The notes under the pieces: model-generated | The model's input: only the letters and a program-made list of their open reading frames with translations | What the model was told of the DNA's origin: nothing | The model's database searches: none | In this document: one piece after another, positions 8,573-17,435 of the stretch | How the letters are laid out: each line of letters begins with the position of its first letter | How positions within the stretch are numbered: position 1 is the stretch's first letter | From: CALXQW01 sp031553045 | GTDB taxonomy: Bacteria > Verrucomicrobiota > Verrucomicrobiia > Opitutales > Intestinicryptomonadaceae | NCBI GenBank assembly: GCA_031553045.1 | Contig: JAVBLZ010000006.1 | Location: 744,001 to 808,000, forward strand | DNA length: 64,000 nucleotides | Direction: 5' to 3' | Program-made: the position numbers and the translations under genes

Positions 8573-10231
8573 CTACTGGCTCTCCTTTGGGGAGTTTGCA
8601 CCAAAAGATTGCACCACCCATTTTGAAAGCTCCGCATCGGGGTTTTTAATTACGCCTGCGTTTATCACAAAGCTGGTCTTTCCCGTATTTCTTGAGATTA
8701 TCGCCAGCCCGTGCTGAAAGTCTTTAAACTTATCCTCGCAAAGAGTGCGCAAAGTTTTGTCTGAGGAAAGGCTTTCCGCAATGAGTTCGTCCCTTGCGCT
8801 CTCGTCAAAGACAAGCTCAAGGTTGTGGGTACTTTTAAAACTTTCGGCGTATCTTATAATGTCTTTAATCATCTCATCATCCCGCAGATGGCTGTGGGTT
8901 GTGAGCAATTTTTCAAGCTCCGCCTTTGGATTTGCAATGGTGTTTGTATCAACCTCAAAAGATTTTACGCCCGCACTAGGCAATTCAAATTTAAAATTTC
9001 TGAACACTTTTTCGAGAACAGTAAGCAGGCCGCGCGCACCTGTATTTTCAGCGTATGCAAGTGTAGATACTTTTTCTATTGCTTCCGGAGTTATAGAAAA
9101 TTCTATGCCGTAGCCGTTGAAATCTTCCCTATATTGGCGCAATATAGAGCCTTTTGAGGAGCGCAGAATTTCAGACAAATCTGGAATCTTCAAGCTTTCG
9201 CACGCCACTCTTACGGGCAGTCTTCCTATAAATTCAGCCTCAAAGCCGTATTCTATAAAGTCTTTTGTTTGGCTGCGTTTAAGATAGTCTGAACTGTCCC
9301 AGTCTTTAGTCTGTCCCAAAGCCCCCGCAAAACCTATGCTAGATGTGTTCAAACGCTTTGATATAGACTGCGCCAAATCTTCAAATGCGCCGCTTACTAT
9401 AAATAGAATATGCCTTGTGCTGATTGTTCTTGGGCGTTTTTTTCCGCCCTTTTGCATCATCATCTGCATTTGTCCCATCATGTCTTGCGGACTCAGCACG
9501 TTGACCATCGAGTCTTCCATAAGCTTGAGCAGATTAATCTGAACCCCTCTGCCCGACACGTCTTTGCCGCCGGAGTTTGTCTTGCCTGCAATTTTGTCTA
9601 TTTCGTCAACATAAATAATGCCGTACTGGGCAAGCTCAACATCGCCATGCGCCATTTTCACGAGGTCTCGCACCATGTCTTCCACATCGCCGCCCACATA
9701 GCCCGTCTCTGAAAACTTTGTAGCATCCGCCTTGACGAATGGCACGCCGATAAGCTTTGCTATTGTACGCATAAGATAAGTTTTGCCCACGCCCGTAGGT
9801 CCCAGAATCAGGATATTAGGCTTATTATACTCCGCCTCTATGAGCTTCGGATTTTCAATACATCTGCGCACATGATTATAGTGGTCGCAAATTGCAACAG
9901 ATAAAACTTTCTTTGCTTCATCTTGCTTTACGACGTATTTGTTTAAGTAGTCCCTGATGTCCCGTGGCTTCATTGAAAAAGATCTGATTTTTTCAAGAAT
10001 TTTTGCGGATTCTTCATCATCCGAAACATTGTCTGGCGTGGAATCAAAAGAGTCGGAATCATTAAAGCCTGTGGGCATTTTAATTTTTACATTTGAGCCT
10101 TTAAATAAACCTTCCAACTGCTTTTGCAGGTCTTCAATGGGGTTTCTTGGCGCAGTTGGATTATCTGTGGACGGCGTCTTAGGCTGATTCTCGTCAGGAT
10201 TTTTTGGTGTTTCTTTTTCGTCTTTGTTCAT
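8573..10231 (-). CDS. clpX: ClpX-like AAA+ unfoldase without the zinc-binding domain
   Basis: ATPase that unfolds proteins for ClpP. The 552 residues include Walker A GPTGVGKT (144-151), the pore loop GYVG (177-180), Walker B IIYVDEID (205-212) and an IGF tripeptide (299-301) that matches the ClpP-docking loop. The normal N-terminal four-Cys zinc domain is absent. In its place is an 80-residue, Pro/Asp/Asn-rich, probably disordered leader. After the small AAA domain there is an extra ~110-residue C-terminal segment that looks like a second, diverged copy of the small domain. It heads an operon with menG and rluA. ClpP is not in the window. The IGF loop argues that it still works with ClpP. 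Confidence 0.88.
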   Translation of the reverse strand: MNKDEKETPKNPDENQPKTPSTDNPTAPRNPIEDLQKQLEGLFKGSNVKIKMPTGFNDSDSFDSTPDNVSDDEESAKILEKIRSFSMKPRDIRDYLNKYVVKQDEAKKVLSVAICDHYNHVRRCIENPKLIEAEYNKPNILILGPTGVGKTYLMRTIAKLIGVPFVKADATKFSETGYVGGDVEDMVRDLVKMAHGDVELAQYGIIYVDEIDKIAGKTNSGGKDVSGRGVQINLLKLMEDSMVNVLSPQDMMGQMQMMMQKGGKKRPRTISTRHILFIVSGAFEDLAQSISKRLNTSSIGFAGALGQTKDWDSSDYLKRSQTKDFIEYGFEAEFIGRLPVRVACESLKIPDLSEILRSSKGSILRQYREDFNGYGIEFSITPEAIEKVSTLAYAENTGARGLLTVLEKVFRNFKFELPSAGVKSFEVDTNTIANPKAELEKLLTTHSHLRDDEMIKDIIRYAESFKSTHNLELVFDESARDELIAESLSSDKTLRTLCEDKFKDFQHGLAIISRNTGKTSFVINAGVIKNPDAELSKWVVQSFGANSPKESQ

Positions 10232-10417
10232 TGGCTAAAAAATTTCTTGTATTATTAAAAACGGACAGAATACTGATAAAATAATGTTTTGCAGACAAGA
10301 ATTTTAGTTGCAAAAAAAAAAAAATTAAATTCCTTAATAAAAATCGGAACTTTTAGAAATTAAGTGTGTCTTGAATTTCTAGCACAATAACAAGTTAAAT
10401 TAAATCAAGACCAATTT

Positions 10418-10771
10418 ATGGAAAACTTAACAAAAAGAGAAATAGTTCAGAAAATATATCAATCAAAATCTGGTGCGCTTAGCCCCTATATCCTTCAGAC
10501 GGATGTCAGAGACATAGTGCAAAAGACCTTAGATATAATCTCTGAAGCTTTAGCAAGCGGTAGAAACGCAGAGTTAAGAAATTTCGGCATTCTAGAAGTT
10601 CAGGTCAGAAAGCCTCGTGTAGGCAGAAATCCAACCCAACCTCAGAACAATGTCGTAATACCCAAGAGGGCCGTTGTTAAGTTCAAAGCTGGTAAAGAGC
10701 TTAAAAAAGAACTTAAACTGCTTGATCTTTCTTTGATTGAAGCAAGTAAGCAGGCGCGCGCTCGCAAGTAG
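10418..10771 (+). CDS. HU/IHF-family DNA-binding protein
   Basis: A 117-residue nucleoid protein of the HU/IHF fold. The core has NAELRNFGILEVQVRKPRVG then RNPTQP, the beta-arm tip that intercalates into bent DNA. The wording RNPTQP leans towards IHF-like rather than HU. The N-terminus is about 20 residues longer than in E. coli HU, and the C-terminus ends in a basic tail (ASKQARARK). It is followed after 20 bases by hisS. A run of 13 A lies upstream, near 10312-10324, between it and the divergent clpX. Confidence 0.9.
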   Translation: MENLTKREIVQKIYQSKSGALSPYILQTDVRDIVQKTLDIISEALASGRNAELRNFGILEVQVRKPRVGRNPTQPQNNVVIPKRAVVKFKAGKELKKELKLLDLSLIEASKQARARK

Positions 10772-10791
10772 GGACACAACCCTAAAAATTA

Positions 10792-12099
10792 ATGTTCAAC
10801 ACCCTCCCCGGATTTAGAGAATTTTATCCGCAAGACTGCGCCAAGCGAGATTACATTTTCGCTCAATGGCGCAAATCTGCACACAGGTTTGCCTTTGTCG
10901 AATTTGACCCTCCCGTGTTGGAGTCTTTAGAGCTTTTCACGGAAAAGTCCGGCGAAGAAATCAAAAGCCAGCTCTTTGAATTTATAGACAAGGGTGCAAG
11001 AGCAGTATCTCTAAGACCGGAGATGACGCCTTCTTTGGCAAGAATGGTTGGGGCGCAAGCAAACTCTTTACGCAAGCCCGTAAAATGGTTTTGCATAGGT
11101 GAAAATTACCGCTATGAACGCCAGCAAAAAGGCAGATTGCGCGCCTTTTATCAATTTAATGCGGACATTTTGGGTGAAGAATCTTTGGCGGCAGACGCTG
11201 AAATTATTGCTTTGCTTATAGAATCTTTGCGCAGTTTTGGCCTTACTGAAAACGAATTTAAACTCAGGCTGGGCGACAGAGATTTATGGCTTTTATTTTT
11301 GCAAAACGCAGGTATTCCGGAAACACACACAACACCCGCATTATCTGTTGTAGATAAGATTGAGCGCATGCGCCCTGACGCCTTTTTTGAAATGATGCAA
11401 GACGCCTTGAAGGGTATTGATTTGGATATCCCTAGCCTAATAGAAAAAATAAAAAATTTTGTGGCAATAAAAACCATAGAAGAAATGTACAGCGTATTTG
11501 AATCTGGCGCATTTCAAGAGCAGGCAAAGAAGCGCATAGAGCAATGGAAGCAGCTTTTAAACATACTTTCCGACATGGGCGTGGGCAGTTTTGTCAGCCC
11601 AGATTTGGGGATAGTAAGAGGGCTTGCCTACTACACTGGTTTTGTTTTTGAAGCGTTCCAAACTGTCGGTACGGGCAGGGCTTTAGCGGGTGGCGGCAGG
11701 TACAATAATCTTGTAAAAAAGTTGGGCTACCCCGATATGCCAGCCGTGGGCTTTGGCATGGGCGACGTTACAGTTTCAGACCTTTTGGAACTTGTGGGCA
11801 AACAAAAATCTTTGGATATAAGCCCCGATATATGTGCAATAATTATAGATGAATCTTTGCGCGGTGAAGTTGTGAAAACAATTTTCAATCTGCGCCGTGA
11901 AGGCATAAATGCGGATTACCCGTTCAAGCCCATGCAACTTGGCAAACAGTTTAAATATGCGGATTCTTTGGGTGCAAAGCATGCGGTAATTTTTGCGCCT
12001 GAAGAATTTTCCAGAGGCAACGTAAAAGTGAAAGACCTCAAAAGCGGTCAAGAGAGTGAGATTAAACTTTCTGAAATTGCCACCCACATCAGAGGCTGA
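10792..12099 (+). CDS. hisS: Histidyl-tRNA synthetase
   Basis: Class II synthetase of 435 residues. Visible are LRPEMTPSLARMV, motif 2 GENYRYERQQKGRLRAFYQ, the histidine-binding motif RGLAYYTG, and GGGRYNNLV. A complete anticodon-binding domain follows, from about residue 340. The HisZ regulatory paralogue lacks that domain and the intact RGLAYYTG loop, so I call HisS. It appears co-transcribed with the HU-like gene. Confidence 0.92.
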   Translation: MFNTLPGFREFYPQDCAKRDYIFAQWRKSAHRFAFVEFDPPVLESLELFTEKSGEEIKSQLFEFIDKGARAVSLRPEMTPSLARMVGAQANSLRKPVKWFCIGENYRYERQQKGRLRAFYQFNADILGEESLAADAEIIALLIESLRSFGLTENEFKLRLGDRDLWLLFLQNAGIPETHTTPALSVVDKIERMRPDAFFEMMQDALKGIDLDIPSLIEKIKNFVAIKTIEEMYSVFESGAFQEQAKKRIEQWKQLLNILSDMGVGSFVSPDLGIVRGLAYYTGFVFEAFQTVGTGRALAGGGRYNNLVKKLGYPDMPAVGFGMGDVTVSDLLELVGKQKSLDISPDICAIIIDESLRGEVVKTIFNLRREGINADYPFKPMQLGKQFKYADSLGAKHAVIFAPEEFSRGNVKVKDLKSGQESEIKLSEIATHIRG

Positions 12100-12180
12100 A
12101 CACCTCCCCCAATACACTAGGCTGACTGCGCCTTTGGTGCAGCATCAAAAAAAGCATACACTTCTTCCATTAAAATAAAT

Positions 12181-12315
12181 TTTGGAAGCATGTTCCACTT
12201 TAACAAAAACCCTACTTTAATTATTAAAGTAAGTTTTGGAAATATACCCCCACTTTAACCCAATCCTTACTTTAATTTCCACTGTAAGTTGTGGAGGCAT
12301 ACCCCACACTTTAAT
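12181..12315. repeat. Degenerate tandem repeat, about 54 bp, two and a half copies
   Basis: Units begin near 12181, 12235 and 12289. Each starts TTTGGAAG-CAT or TTTGGAAATAT or TTGTGGAGGCAT, followed by CCACTTTAA. The first two continue with CC-TACTTTAAT and end GTAAG. The copies are imperfect and there are no spacers, so this is not CRISPR. It forms the left part of a 546-base non-coding stretch between hisS and yajC. Confidence 0.65.
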
Positions 12316-12444
12316 GTTTTGGGAGTACGGTTTGGATGAAGAACAAGGCGCAAGAAAAATTACGGGTCGAAGCGTACTGAATGTACGCAAGAGTCGTAAT
12401 TTTTTGCAGTAACGCAGTTATTCGCCAAACAAGTCGCCCAAAAC
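12316..12444. repeat. Long imperfect palindrome, copy 1
   Basis: The ends GTTTTGGG and CCCAAAAC are perfect complements. Inside them GTTTGG pairs with CCAAAC, AAAAATTACG pairs with CGTAATTTTT, and GCGTAC pairs with GTACGC around a 5-base loop. The whole 129-bp element could fold into one long hairpin. Its layout resembles REP/ERIC-type palindromic repeats that are dispersed in many genomes. Confidence 0.75.
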
Positions 12445-12571
12445 TTGGGAGTACGGTTTGGATGAAGAGTGAGTATTGCTAAGTGAAGATGGGTGGGAAT
12501 TGTACTTATGCACATTCCCAGTCAGATTCACGCAGCAAACGGAACTATTCGCCAAACAAGTCTCCCAAAAC
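12445..12571. repeat. Long imperfect palindrome, copy 2
   Basis: It shares its outer arms with copy 1 (GGGAGTACGGTTTGGATGAAG on the left, TTCGCCAAACAAGTC-CCC on the right), but the inner sequence differs. The interior is still self-complementary: TTGCTAAGTGAA against TTCACGCAGCAA, and TGGGAA-TGT against ACATTCCCA, around a short loop. It ends 74 bases before the yajC start. Confidence 0.75.
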
Positions 12572-12645
12572 GAAAAATGTTATTGCAAATTGGCGTATCT
12601 GGCTATTTAATCTGCCACTTATTTTTTAATCAAACAGTAATATTT

Positions 12646-13053
12646 ATGGAAAATACATTCAGCATTATTCTGGCGCAAGCTTCCACAGCGGAGGCACCCG
12701 TTTCAACAACTACGGTTGCAGCGCCGGCAACAGACGCAAACCCTGCGCAAGAACAGCCTCAGGAGGGCTCTAACTTTATTTGGATAGCATTGCTTTTCAT
12801 GGTAGGCATGTATTTTTTGATGATAGCGCCGCAAAAGAAAAAGCAGAAGCAGCATGAAGAAATGTTGAAGAATTTAGAATCTGGTACGGATGTTGTTACA
12901 ATAGGCGGCATCTACGGTACAATAACAAATGTCAAAGAAAAAACCTTCATCATTAAAATTGCGGACAACACCAAAATTGAAGTGCTTAAAAGCGCAGTCA
13001 ACGGCAAGGTTGTAAGCAAAGATGATGAACAAAAAGCTATTGAAGCTAAGTAA
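12646..13053 (+). CDS. yajC: Preprotein translocase subunit YajC
   Basis: Small single-span membrane partner of SecDF. From the ATG at 12646 it is 135 residues: a Thr/Ala/Pro-rich leader, one membrane helix (NFIWIALLFMVGMYFLMI), then APQKKKQKQHEEMLKNL and the conserved GTDVVTIGGIYGTI. A longer in-frame GTG start at 12493 would run through the palindromic element and is rejected. It lies 24 bases upstream of secDF, the usual operon arrangement. Confidence 0.93.
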   Translation: MENTFSIILAQASTAEAPVSTTTVAAPATDANPAQEQPQEGSNFIWIALLFMVGMYFLMIAPQKKKQKQHEEMLKNLESGTDVVTIGGIYGTITNVKEKTFIIKIADNTKIEVLKSAVNGKVVSKDDEQKAIEAK

Positions 13054-13077
13054 TTTTACAAATTAGAAAGCAAATAT

Positions 13078-15669
13078 ATGTCAAACATACTTTGGAAACT
13101 TGGTATAACTGCGGTAGTCATAATCTGGGCAATCTCATGTATGATGCCCTTTAAAGACACCCAGTTTGAAGACTTCATTAAAACCAGAGCCACTGCCGAT
13201 CAGCAGGGCTTTCAACAGGTCTTGGCAGAGGCTGAAAAACTTGTTGATAAAACCTCAAAGTCTAAAACGCAGACTCTTTACATAGCCCTGCGTGAATATG
13301 CCAATGAAAAATCCATAGATCTTTCACAATACTTCACAGACATAAATGTAAGAGACATCACCGTGCTTAAAAAGCGCAATGACATATTGCTTAAAGAGCT
13401 TTATAGGCTAAGCAAAAGCTCAATTAAACAAGGTTTAGACTTGCAGGGCGGCGTTTCTTTCACGCTAGAAATTAATGAGGCTGAACTTTCTGCTGATGAG
13501 CATTTAAAATCCGGTCAAATTGAAAAAGTTTTAAACGTAATCAGCGACCGTGTAAACGGCTTGGGCGTTACAGAGCCTACAATACGTGTAATCGGCGGCA
13601 AGGCGATTGAAGTGCAGATGCCGGGCGTGTCTTTGAAAGACAATCCTGAAGCTATAGAATCTTTGTCTCGCCCTGCAAAGCTTGAGTTTAAGCTGGTTCA
13701 TAGATCAATACGTCCTTCAAGCTTAACGCCTCCTGAATCTGAAATTCCTATGGGTTATTCTTTGATGATTAAAGAGCATGAGGTTGACGGCAAAATTGTG
13801 GAAGTGCCACAATATGTCAAAAAGAAAGCTGAAGCAACCGGTGAAATTATAGACCTTGCCTTCCCACGCATGGATGATGCAAATCGCTTTAGCATAGACA
13901 TGAAATTTACTCCCGCAGGCGCTGTCCAAATTAACAGAATCACAAAGACCATACTTGCGGAAGACAGAGCCACAGGCACAAAGCAACCTTTGGCAATAGT
14001 GCTAGACGGCAAACTCCTCAGCGACCCCGTAATTCAGGGTGAGCTTTCCGACAGAGGTCAAATTACCGGCAACTTTACCCGCCGTGAAGCTTTAGATTTG
14101 GCAAACGCCCTCAATAACCCATTGGCTGTTGGTTTAAAGCGCACATCTATGAATGAAGTTGGCCCTTCTTTGGCTGAAGACGCCCGCACATCTTCCTTGA
14201 CCGCAGCAGCAGTTGCCGCCGGCACTGTAACAGTATTTATGGTGCTTTACTACTTTGGAGTGGGCATAGTTTCCGTCTTGGCGGTTCTTGTGAATATAGT
14301 AATTGTGATTGGCACTCTTGCAAGCTTTGGCACAACATTCACGCTGCCGGGCATAGCCGCCTTGGCGCTTACCGTAGCGATGGCTGTTGACGCAAACATA
14401 CTGATTTTTGAACGTATGAGGGAAGAACTGAAGTCAGGCAAGACACTTTCAACAGCCTTAGAGCTTGGTTATTCAAGGGCATTCTCGTCTATCATAGACG
14501 GTAACTTGACAACCCTTATGGTGGCGTTGATTCTTTGGTGGTACGGCACTGGTCCTATCAAAGGCTTTGGTGTAACGCTTTCTGTTGGTATATTTGCAAC
14601 ACTCTTTTCAGCCTTGATTTTCAGCAAGGCGCTCATGCAGTTGGTTGTAAAATACGGTGTGGTAAAAAACACTTTAAAGTCGGCAATTTTGCAGAATATC
14701 AATATAAACTTCATGAAGCTTGCAAAACCTTCAATCGCATTGACGGTTATACTGATGCTTGTTGGCGTTGCGGCCACCGTGTATCGTGGCGACAAGCTTT
14801 TGAGCATAGACTTTACGGGCGGTGAATCGCTAACGGTCGCTTTTGAAAATAAAGTACAAATTGGCGACATTCTTGCCCTTTCTACGGTAACTCAAGAAGG
14901 CTCTTTGGGTGAAATCCAAGCCTCTTATCAGAAAGACATTTCCACCGGCAAAGAATATTTGGCAATGCAAGTTGAACCTGAAAAAGGCCAGAAGGTTTTT
15001 GACGCAATCAATGCAAAATTCCCAGAGGCAAAATTTACACTTATTGGCATAGACAGCATTGGCGCTTCCGTCAGCAGTGAGATTACGACAAACGCTTTCA
15101 TATCGGTATTGTTGGCGGTTGCTGGCATTCTGCTTTATGTTGCCGTAAGGTTTGAAATTGGATTCGGCATAGGTGCGGTAGTTTCAACAGTGCATGACAT
15201 TATCCTCACAATAGGTCTCTTTGTGTTGTTGTCCATATTTGGTCTTGGTTCGGGTCAATTCTCGGCGCCTATGGTTGCTGCTGTTTTGATGGTTATAGGT
15301 TACTCTATCAACGATACAATTATAGTCTTTGACCGTATTCGTGAAGAATTGCTCTTACGCCCTACCACCTCGCTTTACGACATTATCAACATCGCCATCA
15401 ATAAAACTTTAAGCCGTACGCTCATCACAAGCGGTACGACAGTGCTTGCGGCGCTCTCTTTATTTGCGCTTGGCACGGGCATTATTAAAGACTTCTCTTT
15501 GGTATTCTTTGTTGGCGTATTTATTGGTACATTCTCGTCCATATTTATTGCCTCACCCGTATTCTACTGGTGGCACAAGGGCGATAGAAAACATGCGGAA
15601 ACAAAAGAATTTTTGCCAAAATATTCTTGGCAGGCTTCCGGAGAAACCAAAGACTCAAAACAAAAATAA
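13078..15669 (+). CDS. secDF: SecDF protein-export membrane fusion protein
   Basis: An 863-residue natural fusion of SecD and SecF, which uses proton flow to pull secreted proteins out of the Sec channel. The SecD half starts with one membrane helix, then the signature GLDLQGGVSFTLEIN and a large periplasmic region, then TM helices with VAMAVDANILIFERMREEL. The SecF half starts near residue 540 (FTGGESLTVAF) and has its own IGYSINDTIIVFDRIREEL motif. Each half has about six helices. It is transcribed with yajC and closed by a terminator. Confidence 0.96.
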   Translation: MSNILWKLGITAVVIIWAISCMMPFKDTQFEDFIKTRATADQQGFQQVLAEAEKLVDKTSKSKTQTLYIALREYANEKSIDLSQYFTDINVRDITVLKKRNDILLKELYRLSKSSIKQGLDLQGGVSFTLEINEAELSADEHLKSGQIEKVLNVISDRVNGLGVTEPTIRVIGGKAIEVQMPGVSLKDNPEAIESLSRPAKLEFKLVHRSIRPSSLTPPESEIPMGYSLMIKEHEVDGKIVEVPQYVKKKAEATGEIIDLAFPRMDDANRFSIDMKFTPAGAVQINRITKTILAEDRATGTKQPLAIVLDGKLLSDPVIQGELSDRGQITGNFTRREALDLANALNNPLAVGLKRTSMNEVGPSLAEDARTSSLTAAAVAAGTVTVFMVLYYFGVGIVSVLAVLVNIVIVIGTLASFGTTFTLPGIAALALTVAMAVDANILIFERMREELKSGKTLSTALELGYSRAFSSIIDGNLTTLMVALILWWYGTGPIKGFGVTLSVGIFATLFSALIFSKALMQLVVKYGVVKNTLKSAILQNININFMKLAKPSIALTVILMLVGVAATVYRGDKLLSIDFTGGESLTVAFENKVQIGDILALSTVTQEGSLGEIQASYQKDISTGKEYLAMQVEPEKGQKVFDAINAKFPEAKFTLIGIDSIGASVSSEITTNAFISVLLAVAGILLYVAVRFEIGFGIGAVVSTVHDIILTIGLFVLLSIFGLGSGQFSAPMVAAVLMVIGYSINDTIIVFDRIREELLLRPTTSLYDIINIAINKTLSRTLITSGTTVLAALSLFALGTGIIKDFSLVFFVGVFIGTFSSIFIASPVFYWWHKGDRKHAETKEFLPKYSWQASGETKDSKQK

Positions 15670-15680
15670 TCAATTTCCCA

Positions 15681-15708
15681 AGAGCGCAAATTTTGCGCTC
15701 TTTTTTTT
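15681..15708 (+). terminator. Rho-independent terminator after secDF
   Basis: AGAGCGCAA pairs with TTGCGCTCT around a short AT loop, followed by eight T. Confidence 0.9.
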
Positions 15709-15768
15709 GAAAAATAAAAAATTGCCAATATCGCAAAAATACATTTTTTTAACCTTAAGTAAGCGCTT

Positions 15769-17346
15769 ATGCCAAAGAAAAAAAATAGTCCTACCGACAT
15801 GGCAACCTCAAAAGACTTTGGGTATAACCTTGAGATGTCGGTATTGCACAAAATCAGCAAGGTTATAGTGCACCGTAAAAATGTTCATCAACTGATTGAT
15901 GAAGTTGTTGAAATTTTATTTAAAGAAATGGGTCTGTTGCGTGGCACGGTAACTTTACGCAAAGAAAATTTGCTTGTGATTGAAGCTTCATATGGTCTCA
16001 GCCAAGACGCCCGTCAAAGAGGCGTTTACAGAATAGGTGAAGGCATTACGGGCAAAGTCGCGAAGAGCGCCCAAAGCAGAATCATCCCGGATATTTCAAA
16101 GAACGATGAATTTTTAAATCGCACAAAATCTCGGGAGCAAAACAGCAACATAGCCTTTATATGCGTGCCAATTATATACGCCGACGAAGTCATCGGCACT
16201 ATGAGCATAGACCGAATAGTTACACCTGAAGTTGACCTTGAAAAAGATTTGAGCTTGCTTGAAACAATCGCAAATATTTTGGCAGACGCCGTATCGTTTT
16301 TATATCTGCACCATGCAGAGCATGAGGCGCTGCTGACTGAAAATAAAACGCTCAGGCTAAAGCTGGACGCAAAGCTGCGCCCCCATAATATTATAGGCAA
16401 CAGCAGCAATATGCAGAAGATTTACGAGCTGATTGCCAAAGTTTCAAACAATGATGTACCCTTACTCATACAAGGAGAATCTGGCACTGGCAAAGAGCTT
16501 GTGGCAAGAACCATTGCTTCTGCCGGCAAATACCAAGGTAAGCCATTTTTTATTTTAAATTGCGGTGCGCTCAATGATATCCAAACGCAAACAGAACTTT
16601 TTGGTTCGTCAAAAATAAGCTCTTTATCCGCCAGAAAAAATTCTTTGCTTGAAGCTTCCGAAGGCGGCACTTTGTTTCTAGACGGAATTGCAGAGGCTTC
16701 CAGAAACCTTCAAACTAAATTGGTTGAGCTTTTGTACACAAAAACCTATTCAAAGTTCGATTCTTCCGAGAAGATAAAATCCGGCGCACGCCTGATTTTT
16801 TCAACGGGCAAAAATTTAGAGGAGCTTGTAAAGGCGGATAAATTTAGCGCCGATTTGTTTTACAAAATAAGCCTTTTCACGCTTCAACTGCCCCCCCTGC
16901 GCAACAGAAGAAGCGATATAATTTTGCTCGCAGACTACTTTGTAGAAAAATTCAGCAACCTACATAAAAAGAAGATAATAAGAATTTCAACGCCAGCAAT
17001 AAATATGCTCATGGCATACCACTTCCCAGGCAATGTAAAAGAGCTTGAAAACTGCATAGAAAGAGCGGTTCTTTTAAACGCCGACGGCGTGATAAGAGGC
17101 TATGATTTGCCGCCCTCTTTGCAGACAGGGCAATCCACAAAGACTTCAAAAATAAGCCCCGACGAAAATGTGGATTTAACTTTTATGACAAACGCCTTCG
17201 AGAGGGAAATTATAACCGAAGCTTTAACACTAAACCGTGGTAATGCGGCGGCGGCAGCCCGCCAACTTTCATTAACAGAACGCATAATGAATTACAAAAT
17301 CAATAAGCTTGGCATTAACACAAAAAACTTCAGGCCTTTTAAATAG
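15769..17346 (+). CDS. NifA/NtrC-type regulator with degenerate ATPase
   Basis: A 525-residue protein laid out as a NifA-like enhancer-binding protein: GAF sensor domain (about 20-180), AAA+ domain (about 208-440) and a Fis-type helix-turn-helix at the end (NRGNAAAAARQLSLTE). Walker A is intact (GESGTGKE, 236-243). Other key parts are not. The GAFTGA loop that touches sigma-54 is replaced by ISSLSA (283-288). Walker B reads LFLDGI where DE is expected (302-307). The arginine-finger segment reads FSADLFYK, with Ser and Lys in place of both Arg. It may therefore bind DNA and sense a ligand but probably not open sigma-54 promoters by ATP hydrolysis. Monocistronic. Confidence 0.85.
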   Translation: MPKKKNSPTDMATSKDFGYNLEMSVLHKISKVIVHRKNVHQLIDEVVEILFKEMGLLRGTVTLRKENLLVIEASYGLSQDARQRGVYRIGEGITGKVAKSAQSRIIPDISKNDEFLNRTKSREQNSNIAFICVPIIYADEVIGTMSIDRIVTPEVDLEKDLSLLETIANILADAVSFLYLHHAEHEALLTENKTLRLKLDAKLRPHNIIGNSSNMQKIYELIAKVSNNDVPLLIQGESGTGKELVARTIASAGKYQGKPFFILNCGALNDIQTQTELFGSSKISSLSARKNSLLEASEGGTLFLDGIAEASRNLQTKLVELLYTKTYSKFDSSEKIKSGARLIFSTGKNLEELVKADKFSADLFYKISLFTLQLPPLRNRRSDIILLADYFVEKFSNLHKKKIIRISTPAINMLMAYHFPGNVKELENCIERAVLLNADGVIRGYDLPPSLQTGQSTKTSKISPDENVDLTFMTNAFEREIITEALTLNRGNAAAAARQLSLTERIMNYKINKLGINTKNFRPFK

Positions 17347-17435
17347 GCTGAGCGAAAACGCTTTCAGACGTTTTTAGATTTCTAAAATTTTGCGGACACG
17401 CTCTAGGTTAAGCATCCGCATAAACCAGAAGTGCT

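Noticed and set aside
10792..12099. HisZ regulatory subunit
   Set aside because: The histidine-binding RGLAYYTG motif and a full anticodon domain are present, which fits HisS.
12181..12315. Possible CRISPR array
   Set aside because: Units are directly joined, degenerate, few in number, and there are no unique spacers or cas genes.
12493..12645. Longer yajC starting at a GTG at 12493
   Set aside because: The extension runs through the second palindromic element and adds no YajC-like sequence; the ATG at 12646 gives the normal protein.
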